A stretch of 29,733 nucleotides of DNA from Botryllus schlosseri (taxonomy: Eukaryota > Chordata > Ascidiacea > Stolidobranchia > Styelidae): NCBI GenBank assembly GCA_000444245.1, contig ATSW01004575.1, positions 1-29,733 of the forward strand, in the 5' to 3' direction. Made by a program: the position numbers and the translations under genes. Below the pieces are notes generated by a model. The model searched no databases. It saw nothing but the letters and a program-made list of their open reading frames with translations, and was not told the origin of the DNA. Positions within the stretch are counted from its first letter, which is position 1; every line of letters begins with the position of its first letter. Below, in pieces: positions 1 to 8,300 of the stretch.

Positions 1-31
1 TGACTCGAGTCAAGTCATGACTCGAGTCATC
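1..31. repeat. GACTCGAGTC-type simple repeat, edge of window
   Basis: The first 31 bases alternate ACTCGAGTC and AAGTCATGA motifs. The same kind of sequence (GACTTGAGTCGAGTC, CAAGTCAAGTCCGAGTC) recurs near 29386-29463, so this looks like one end of a dispersed repeat cut by the window edge. No termini can be seen. Confidence 0.45.
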
Positions 32-188
32 CCAACACTGCATCCTGTTGATATTGGGCATGGATGTCTTCCAGTTTTACCCATGAATCTCGCCAAAATA
101 TAATCTCTAATATGAAATTCCTGTTATTTTATAACGATGCCAATGTCATGAGGTCACAAACTTATCTGTGCCGTCTCTTGCGCGTTAG

Positions 189-425
189 GTCGCGCCAAAC
201 GCCGAGCGTCTTACGTTGGAGCAGTTTCTTCGTCGACAACGTCACCTGCTGCACGGTTTCGAATCGAAAAGGCTTCGTCACTTACCGAAATTGATCAGCG
301 TCGTTTGCCAGAGATTAATCGAAATCGGAACCGCCTCTCCCGATTCTGCGTGGTACGACGTGCGGGTCTACCCCATCTCGAAGCCGAGGAGCGCTAAAAA
401 GAAAAAGGACACCCTTAAAAGGTGA
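189..425 (+). CDS. Terminal coding exon of an unrecognised gene
   Basis: I do not recognise this protein. The exon begins after a pyrimidine-rich acceptor (TCTCTTGCGCGTTAG) and is open for 78 codons to a TGA at 423-425. The open stretch is CpG-rich, unlike the AT-rich flanks, and an AATAAA follows about 110 bases after the stop, so a real last exon is likely. The peptide starts VAPNAERLTLEQFLRRQRHL, is rich in Arg and Leu in its first half (helical in appearance), has the motif AWYDVRVYP near the end, and finishes in a basic tail (SAKKKKDTLKR) that could be a nuclear localisation or RNA/DNA-contact tail. Upstream exons lie outside the window. The phase at the acceptor (0) is inferred from the open frame. 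Confidence 0.6.
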   Translation, partial: VAPNAERLTLEQFLRRQRHLLHGFESKRLRHLPKLISVVCQRLIEIGTASPDSAWYDVRVYPISKPRSAKKKKDTLKR

Positions 426-532
426 ATTATTAGTTTCGGAATTGTTTTAGTGACAAGTGTTATTTGGCATAGGAGTATTTGTTCTCAAATTTAATTTTCT
501 ACAGAACAGCTATTTCAATATTTGTCGCCATA

Positions 533-538
533 AATAAA
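533..538 (+). promoter_or_regulatory. Poly(A) signal AATAAA of the first gene
   Basis: A canonical AATAAA lies 108 bases past the TGA of the exon at 189-425, inside AT-rich sequence. It fits the end of that gene's 3' UTR. Confidence 0.5.
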
Positions 539-759
539 ATGATTAATAGTTAAAAACGTCGCGTGGCACTAATTTCATATTGACTCTCAAGTCTCTATGT
601 TGGTGAAATGGCTAGACACATCAAACAAAACGACTTTATCGTCACAGTGTTTGTCGCCCAACCCTATTTGATTAAGGTGTCGCCTTTTGTGGTTCCATAC
701 CAGGCATAAATTGTTTTTACATCGAGCCAAGTCGGATGGATTGAAGAATTCTCAGTCAA
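539..759. other. Intergenic, nothing recognised
   Basis: AT-rich sequence between the poly(A) signal and the transposon. I see no coding pattern on either strand. Confidence 0.4.
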
Positions 760-1275
760 TGGGTCAGATCATGTCAAGTGATCCAGAAAAATTTCAATTT
801 ATGCCCCCACCATCTCAGATTATCATGGAAATTGGTATGCTTAGAAAACTTTTCTTTCTGAATTCAGAAAAACAAATTTTATGAAAATCGGTCAAGTAAT
901 ACTGAAGATGTGGCCGTTCAAAAATTGCTGTTTTTGTGATCGCTCAAGCGGAAAAAATGTCAGAAATTTACACATGTAATTGAAATCTGCTATATTTTGG
1001 TCAAATTAGGGTTGTTGAGAGTGACACTTTCACACTTGTTCATTTACATCCTACTTGATACTTTGCCCCCTTCTTTGACACCTGGGGTTGCATTGTCTGA
1101 CCTTTAACCCCGCGAATCTGTTAATGTCTTCAAAAATCACTCATGTGTGACGCCATTTTTAATTGCAAATATCTTTTGGCTAAGACGTGGTGTCATCAAG
1201 TATAAGGTGTCATTGGAAAGCTCTTGGCAAGGACTTTCAAAATCAAAAATAACATTCCTCGCTAAAGAACCATTA
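760..1275 (+). repeat. Left terminal inverted repeat of the Sola-like element
   Basis: About 515 bases that pair with 4290-4795 on the other strand. Shared blocks include GATCGCTCAAGCGGAAAAAA (from 939), CCCCTTCTTTGACACCTGGG (from 1068), CAAATATCTTTTGGCTAAGA and CCTCGCTAAAGAA at the inner edge. Matches are broken by scattered substitutions and small indels, so the two arms have diverged since insertion or are maintained imperfectly. Confidence 0.85.
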
Positions 1276-1595
1276 CACACCGTAAGAGTGCAATGAAACT
1301 AACCTGCAAATAGCATGTTTTAATGAAAAATTCTCACATTGCGTACTTATAGAACAAACCGATTTTCAAATATTGAAGGAATTTTTGCTGCACAGTTTGT
1401 GGTGAATACACAAAATACTTCATAAACATATAAGAATTCCAAATTAACACAATGATGAGATACAATATTTTTTGTGTCTACACAATAGATTTGAGTGACA
1501 ATCAGCACTAAGCATGACAATAAACATCAATGTCCTGTGGGTTTTGTAGTTTTTATATTGTGCAGCGATGATTACTTTTCACACATCAGATACAT

Positions 1596-4175
1596 TTATC
1601 TTTTATGATATTTTTCCCAACCTCGATCCACTTTCACTTTTGATTCTTTTGACAGTTCATACTGTCCCCGACTATTGACTAAAGAAGGAACGTCTACTGT
1701 GCACAAAATGTGCTGGAATGGTGTCCAACAACAGTCTTTATTTTGTGGCCAGTGAAAAAACAGAGATGGACCTTTACGGTGCATGAAGTTAACCAAAGCA
1801 TCGTTGTTTAGCTTATCCAACTCTATGACCATGCCAATGTACCACTTTTTGTCATAAACCGCGCATACAAATTGGTTTTGAATAATTTCACTTTGAAGGA
1901 TGTGTTCTTGGTTTTCAGAGTCTTCATTCAATTCAACTTCCAACGCATAGTGCTCATCTTGGCTGACACGTTTTGCTCCTAGCTTTGTTGATGACAATGG
2001 CCTAAAATGATGAAAGGCTCGAGTACCTTTGACTGTGGCTGCGAGCTGAAATCGAGTTTCCAGAAAAGATTTTGTAGCATCCAATTCGTCTTTGAGCAAA
2101 TTTATAAATTTTATTTTTTGAAGATTTGGCACGCAATAAGACATCATTCCTTCCACATTCAAAATCTGATCATTCAGTGGGCGTCTCAGACTTTCCATTG
2201 CTGTAGCTCTTTTGACAGTGCCACCAACTCCATCACATGGCGATTTACCATGGCTGGTGGCAAAAAAGGACCAAGCGGCGTCCACTTTAAAGTCATCATT
2301 GTGCTTGCACAAATTGTAAAAAGATTTTCTGTTTTTGTACTGCGCAGCACAACCATCGCTAAAATATTCAATATTGTCCAAATCGGGAATTGTTGCTTTG
2401 AGAACTTGAATTGTTTTACGCTGAATCAAATAAACCATGACTGCATCATGCAACAACTCTTCGGATAGAAAACAGAGACTAAAATGCAAAATTTCATTGC
2501 TTGCAGACTTGTAGTAGCAAACTACTGGGTGCACAGTGCAACTTCGGTGGGTCCAATGATACCCCTGAGCTTCATCCTGAATGTGGAAAGAGTAATTTTC
2601 TGCAAAATCCATTAATACAAGAGCTGTTTGATGATCCATATCTTGTTTACGTTTTTTCAAATATAAAGACTGTGAATGCGAAATGTGATGATGTGGTGCT
2701 AAATTCGCAAGCCTTTTCAATAATAATTGAATAAACTCAGTTACTGATAAGGTTTGAGTTATAAGATCAGTTCGGTCAACTGACACCCACTGTTTGAAAG
2801 AAATTGGTTCATCCACATCTTCAAATTTTGAGTTGAGTAATTCCTGAACTGGTTCAAATCCGGGACAGTTCGAACAACGCTGCAGCATGCAGTCTCTGTT
2901 TTCAATATTGCAGACTGACAATTGAAGCAAATCTTTATAAGTTTCTTCAATGTGGGCAGCATGCAACATAAGAACAACGTTTTGATGTATGGTGCAGACA
3001 CATACTGCATGTGTTCCAGATGATCCTGCACTAACACACCATTTTGGCCTCAATTCACAAAATTTAGTGAATCCAATCTTCACATGCGGGTTTTGCTGTT
3101 TAAACAAGGTATACAATTCTTTCAGAGTACACAAAAGTAGACGTTTTTGTTTATACACCTTCTTTTTAATGCTAACTCGGTCTTTCATCCCTGGCATCAA
3201 CCTGCTGTGTTCGTTGTTTTCAAAAAACTTCACAACTGTTTCAATTGTTTCATCTGAAAGCATCTTCCCTTTTCGTGGTGGTGGTAAAGAAAAAACTCCA
3301 TTGTCTTTTCGTTGCTCTTTCGCATGTCTCACTAACCTTTCACTTACTCCAAAAATTTCCGAGATTTTCTTTCTTGGCCAATTTTCTGGAGCCATTGTTA
3401 AGACTTGAATTTTTTGAGCTCTTGTTGAATTAGGGCTACTGATTTTTTCTTTCATTTCTGATATGATATTTTCAAAAGCAGCTTCATTTTCATATTCCTC
3501 TTTTCCCGTCTCTACTAATTCTTGAATCTCATCAACATGTAAAACCGTGGCAAGCTTTGTTCTAACATTGAGATTCAATTCTTCTAATTTTCTTTTGCCG
3601 TATCTGATTTTCCGATTACCAGAAAGAGCATGCAGCTTTAGTGGAGATTCACCAACAGCATGAAGACTCTTATTTAGAGATGATAGTGAGGAATCTGCTT
3701 CAAACTGTGATTGTATTTCTTCCAACTCACTTCCACTAGTACTCAATGATGTATCAGGATTGCCTTCAAGCTTTTTTTCCATTTTATATCTGCAATTGTT
3801 GCACAGTTTCCTGCCCGGAATTATATTCAAGCTACTGTCGTGGTGCTTAATTCGTTTAAACCAGTTCAAAGAAATGATGCCTAGTTGTTTTTTGATAGGT
3901 CTTGTGTGGCCTTCAAATACATCACAGCAGGATTTATATGATGCAGAATAAGTGTCAAGAAATTTATACTTGTGAAACGTGCAAATTGTACCAGTAGTCA
4001 GAAGATCAGCACCGGTACTAGTATTGATGTTGCATTCTGCTCCAACCCGGATTTTCAGAAGCTCTCGTTCTTCATCATTTAGATCATCCAGTGACACTAA
4101 TTTTTGCTTTTGATATCGGTAGGCCTTTATGTGACAAACAGCTTCCAAAACAGAGCCTATACTACAAGTATCCAT
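1596..4175 (-). CDS. Sola-like transposase, intact 859-codon ORF
   Basis: A single unspliced ORF that starts at the ATG at 4173-4175 and stops at 1596, between the element's inverted repeats. The N-terminal 130 residues hold a Cys/His cluster (C48, C65, H68, C83, C84, C125, C128) that looks zinc-binding. Residues 250-290 resemble a helix-turn-helix (ISEIFGVSERLVRHAKEQRK). A second Cys/His group lies at 389-437 (AVCVCTIHQ, RCSNCPG). The catalytic core is suggested by DFAEN (D523), YFSDGCAAQYKN (D607) and SHGKSPCDGVGG (D648 as the third acidic residue, E661 as the alternative). Residues 768-826 (VYDKKWYIGMV, FHWPQNKDCCW) look like a Tudor/SH3-type fold. The expected role is cutting and joining at the TIRs. 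Catalytic residues are assigned by pattern only. The protein looks full length and unbroken. Confidence 0.85.
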   Translation of the reverse strand: MDTCSIGSVLEAVCHIKAYRYQKQKLVSLDDLNDEERELLKIRVGAECNINTSTGADLLTTGTICTFHKYKFLDTYSASYKSCCDVFEGHTRPIKKQLGIISLNWFKRIKHHDSSLNIIPGRKLCNNCRYKMEKKLEGNPDTSLSTSGSELEEIQSQFEADSSLSSLNKSLHAVGESPLKLHALSGNRKIRYGKRKLEELNLNVRTKLATVLHVDEIQELVETGKEEYENEAAFENIISEMKEKISSPNSTRAQKIQVLTMAPENWPRKKISEIFGVSERLVRHAKEQRKDNGVFSLPPPRKGKMLSDETIETVVKFFENNEHSRLMPGMKDRVSIKKKVYKQKRLLLCTLKELYTLFKQQNPHVKIGFTKFCELRPKWCVSAGSSGTHAVCVCTIHQNVVLMLHAAHIEETYKDLLQLSVCNIENRDCMLQRCSNCPGFEPVQELLNSKFEDVDEPISFKQWVSVDRTDLITQTLSVTEFIQLLLKRLANLAPHHHISHSQSLYLKKRKQDMDHQTALVLMDFAENYSFHIQDEAQGYHWTHRSCTVHPVVCYYKSASNEILHFSLCFLSEELLHDAVMVYLIQRKTIQVLKATIPDLDNIEYFSDGCAAQYKNRKSFYNLCKHNDDFKVDAAWSFFATSHGKSPCDGVGGTVKRATAMESLRRPLNDQILNVEGMMSYCVPNLQKIKFINLLKDELDATKSFLETRFQLAATVKGTRAFHHFRPLSSTKLGAKRVSQDEHYALEVELNEDSENQEHILQSEIIQNQFVCAVYDKKWYIGMVIELDKLNNDALVNFMHRKGPSLFFHWPQNKDCCWTPFQHILCTVDVPSLVNSRGQYELSKESKVKVDRGWEKYHKR

Positions 4176-4289
4176 ACTACAAACATAAGTCTTAATCCAA
4201 TACCGTGCAGCCTGTAAAAGTAAAATTGTAATAACATTTCAAAATACAAATATTTTTTCAACACTTTTTTACAACAAATTTTTCTAATA

Positions 4290-4795
4290 AAATGATTCTT
4301 TAGCGAGGAAAGTTATTGTTGATTTTGAAAGTCCTTGTCAAGAGCTTTCCAATGACACCTAACGCTTGATGACATCACCTCTCAGCCAAAAGATATTTGC
4401 AATTAAATATGACGTCACACATGAGTGATTTTTGAAGACATTAACAGATTCACGGGGTTAAAGGTCAGACTATGCAACCCCAGGTGTCAAAGAAGGGGGC
4501 AAAGTATCAAGTAGGATGTAAATGACCAAGTGTGGAAGTTTCACCCTCAACAACCTCAATTTGACCAAAATATAGCAAATTTCAATTACATGTGTAAATT
4601 TCGGACATTTTTTCCGCTTGAGCGATCACAAAAACTGCAATTTTTGAATGGCCACATCTTCGGTTGTGCTCGACCGATTTTCACAAAATTTGTTTTTCTG
4701 AAATCAGAAAACAAAGCTCTGTAATCATGCCAATTTTCATGTCGGCTCGAGATGGTGGGGGATATGGCTTGGATCACTTGACATGATCTGACCCA
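4290..4795 (-). repeat. Right terminal inverted repeat of the Sola-like element
   Basis: Reverse complement of the left arm, starting inside at TTCTTTAGCGAGG and ending ...CATGATCTGACCCA. It begins about 115 bases upstream of the transposase start codon, so it probably contains the transposase promoter. Confidence 0.85.
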
Positions 4796-5225
4796 AATGT
4801 CTATGCAGCAAGCTCGGCACGTTTTGCACTATACAGTTCTGTAGCATTTGCAGGAAAACCAGAAATTTGTATATTAAAATGTGAGTGCACAGAAACATTT
4901 CACAAATTGGATTAGAATTAATCTACAACTATACAACTAGAATTATCTAGTTGTCAAGTGTGCTTATTGCCGCGACGGAAAGTAAAATCTGGTGGGGTGC
5001 TGTGTAGATATCCTTGCAGAGTTGCAATTTCGTCTCCTCTCAATGTGGCGGACAAAAACAAACACTTATCCATCCCCTTTCCAGTTATAGTGCCTATATA
5101 AGCATAATGATATTTTAATTATTTGCTTTTTTTCTCAATCCTTAATATACTAAATGATTCCACCAGTAGGCATACCTATATTCATTTCCATAGCAACAGG
5201 CAACTCAGACTATGAATTTCAACAG
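4796..5225. other. Non-coding stretch between transposon and first IAP exon seen
   Basis: AT-rich with a few CpG-bearing patches (near 4970 and 5045). It includes one copy of a short dispersed repeat at 4891-4960. The 5' exon(s) and promoter of the IAP gene should lie here or further left, but I could not define one. Confidence 0.4.
4891..4960 (+). repeat. Copy A of an ~80 bp dispersed repeat
   Basis: Begins AGAAACATTTCACAAATT, as do the copies at 15961-16040 and 21980-22040. Only the first ~30 bases match well here, and the rest has diverged. Confidence 0.45.
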
Positions 5226-5382
5226 GCCAACTCTGCCACTATATACCGCCAGGAGATCACAGGAATGAAAGATACAGATTGTCGACATTCTCTCATTTCC
5301 CCGAAACACCAATGAAGATCTTCGATCTCACAAGGGCTGGGTTTTATTACACTGGATACAATGATCGAACCAAGTGTTTCAG
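5226..5382 (+). CDS. IAP exon: N-terminal half of BIR1
   Basis: The acceptor is ...GAATTTCAACAG and the donor TTTCAG|GTACC. The reading frame (two bases, 51 codons, two bases) gives [13 protein letters not shown], then [19 protein letters not shown], which matches the start of a type II BIR (compare the YRMSTYSTFP...[10 protein letters not shown] of cIAP1, from memory). The frame is masked because upstream stops keep it out of long-ORF scans. It is spliced to 7652 to complete the CxxC. Confidence 0.8.
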
Positions 5383-8300
5383 GTACCAACAAGTGGCTAT
5401 TGTTTTTGTTTTGATTTTTTTTCGTCGATGGAACGTTGCAGCACTGCCTTAAATATGGCAAGCCTACTGAGATGAGATGAATTGATGATTTGCATGATTA
5501 CATTTATATACTGTTGAATCGCTACTCAAAAGATTTGGTGTTCTAAACGCAGAAGACATGAGGAAGCTGAAAATTGCCAAGTTTATGTATCATGTCCGTT
5601 GGGGTGAAAGTCCAGGAAATTTCAACGATCACTTCACCTCGAAATCAATAAGCGCGCAACTATTGCACACGCACGTCCTCGAAGAACAACGACCATATGA
5701 TCAGGACAGAATACAAGAAAACGCTTTGCTCTATCAAGTATGCTGGACCTGTAGTGTGGAACAGCATCTCGCCGGCTATCCGTCAGTCGTCGAGCATGTC
5801 CATGTCCACATCAAATCAAAATACAAGCGATTTTTACCGAATCAATACTATTCAGCTCTCGAAGATTACAGGATCACGACCTGACACATGACCTCGCTTA
5901 CCGAAACATGCAGCATTTAATTTGTCGCTTTTATGTTATGCTGTCTTTTATCCATGTATACGCTATCAGGCCAAGGTGGGTGTCTGATTAAAACACCTAC
6001 TCCAAGTCGTTTCAGAACCCTCCTATCTTTTCATTATATCACATTCTTGTGGTGTATTTGTTTGAATAAAACTTTTAATAAAATGATGACGATTGTTTGA
6101 AAATCGACCACTCTCATTTCATGAGTAGGCCTAATTTAAGGTAATGTTGAGCTCAGACTGGTAATTCCATTTGTTGTGAATAGAATTTAGATTTGCTGAC
6201 TTGTTACCCGTTTCAATAAAAGACTGACTATCATCCATCTATGCTAGGCCTATGCTTATTAACATCCAGCAGTCAGTATTGAAACAAATATAGCACATCA
6301 TCATATATTGTACCAGCTGGAGGTAATTCCTTTGTAACGCTATCCACAACCATTTTTCGTACCTATTTACAGATGATATGTATTCGGCNTACTCANAGCA
6401 TACTAATATTCACTTTACAGTTGAATAACACCATGTACTTAATTAAATTTTGCAAACTTTTTAGTTGAGTCAAAATTTTTATGTATTTTGTTTTGCTATT
6501 CTAAACTTATCACAAGAATACAAAAATGTTTACTGAAGTGTCCCGAGTGTTCGAGAAATGTCAGTGGTTCCGGATTTATATCTATATCAGAGAATAGAGA
6601 TGTTGAAGTCATCATCGGACTTCCTTTTTGTATCTTGAAACCCTGTGGAGTCTTCTGAAGCTTTTATGCCTGATATTGTGGGCAGTGACTACTTAATGTT
6701 ATGAGCATGGAATAGGTGCTTAAGAGGATGGCATAAGGATGTGCATTGCCAAGTGATTTTTTTGTTTTTCTGAACCTTGAAATGTCGCCGATACATAAAT
6801 AGCATAGATCTACAAGGTTTCGTGGTTCCCTCCAGATTCTCTAATAGCATATGACATTGAATGCCGGTCTCCCCTAAGCCAACCATACAAATTTCATCGC
6901 CGTGTTCCGCAGATCACATGAAATGACCAGTTTTTATGATCATCCCCAAATTTCATGATACAGTTGAGTTATAACAAAACCTTCCTTCTATCTATATGTT
7001 GTATTTCACTTAAACTGATAAGTAAAACACAGAAATAGCAAAAATAACCAGCAGGAGATTACATTTAATGAGATTAAACTCAGCAGATCCACAATCAGGA
7101 CACGTGCACTTACAGAACCAAGCCAAAAATAATTTGATATTACTTCCTGTAGCCAATGCTGACTGACTGAGATAGCGAAGACCATTGTTACTAACAACCA
7201 ACTNTTATGAATTGAATGATGGACCATTGTGACATCACAGTTTAAGGGGAATGGAATAAAGGAGCTTGAAAAACAGGGTGCGGAAGGTTTAAAAAGCTGA
7301 AAATGAAATTTTCAAGCGAGACTTGTCGGAAACATGTTTTACTGAGGAGTAGGGCTATGGTAGGCCTATACGAAATATAATAAATCAGCTCAACGGAGTT
7401 TTTGTTACATGGTGTATTCTATGATACTGAAATAAAGCAGAGTATTTTTTGCTGAAACTCGTCAAAGTGGTGGCAACAAGTGGTGAATTGAAAAAAAAAT
7501 GTATATCAACAATCATATAGTACAATGTTTTTTCCAATTCAATGCAGGTTGCTCACAGTTACCCAGGATGAGTGTCAGTCGAATATCTTCTGGTTCATTT
7601 TATTATGTATGTATTATTCAGTTGTATATTGAAGTTCTCTTTACTTTACAGTTGTGGAGTGAGCGTAGAAGGATGGACACGCAACGACTCTCCGTTCGAC
7701 TCGCGGTGGCACGAACTCGATTGTCCGATGGCTCAAGGCCGAGATCTTAGGAACGTAGAGTCGGACTCAACACGATTCCACAACGTTTTAATGCAGTGTT
7801 CTAGCTCGACGAATCCTAAACGGAGCGACAACGCGGTCAGTAAACTGTACTGCCGCGACGATGAATAGTTTTAATGAGATGTTTTTCTAAATTGTTTCAA
7901 TAGGTTGTAACAAGGAACTATAATTATGAAAGTAAGTCGCAAGTCATTGACTCTATTGAAATTCGCTGTCCTTTGAGTGATGTTGGTTTCGAAATTCAAA
8001 ATGCTTTCATTCTTTTTTAGATATTGCGAGTATTTGGGTTGCACTTGGTCATATGCCTTTTTTCTATGTTGAAATCTAACTATCTGTGACCGGCCTAGCC
8101 TATAACGGCCTCTATTATTCTATTGCCAGGTGCCACAAATGTTAATGCATCACAAGGAGTGGATCATGTGACCACTTCCATAAGCAGATTTCAAATAGAT
8201 GACAGACTACCAGTAAGTGGGAAATTCACCGGTAGACCAAAAACCATGACTCGTGATACTGAGACATCATTTCTTTTCTCAAGAATCTTATATTGGCGCA

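Larger units (their letters stand above)
760..4795 (-). mobile_element. Complete Sola-like DNA transposon
   Basis: A 4.0 kb element bounded by long terminal inverted repeats that start TGGGTCAGATCATGTC and end in its reverse complement. Between them lies one uninterrupted 859-codon ORF on the - strand. If the termini are taken as GGGTC/GACCC, the flanking four bases are CAAT on the left and AAAT on the right, a 3-of-4 match to a 4 bp target duplication. A 4 bp duplication and a single large D-D-D/E transposase with cysteine-rich ends fit the Sola superfamily better than hAT (8 bp), Kolobok or piggyBac (TTAA) or Tc1/mariner (TA). The family name is my inference. The open ORF, and TIRs that still match closely although not perfectly, suggest a fairly recent insertion. 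Confidence 0.85.
5383..7651 (+). other. IAP intron splitting BIR1 (2.3 kb)
   Basis: This intron carries a decayed LINE 3' end (about 5505-6085) and a MITE arm (7500-7640) lying just before the acceptor TTTACAG. Between 6086 and 7499 I see only AT-rich sequence with two TAGGCCTA motifs (6126, 6245) and another at 7361, plus single undetermined bases at about 6389, 6397 and 7204. Confidence 0.6.

Noticed and set aside
64-294. 76-codon + strand frame at the left edge
   Set aside because: It is out of frame with the better-supported exon at 189-425 and crosses its acceptor without any coding signature of its own.
2007-3433. Several + strand frames of 60-153 codons
   Set aside because: They are antisense shadows of the transposase ORF.
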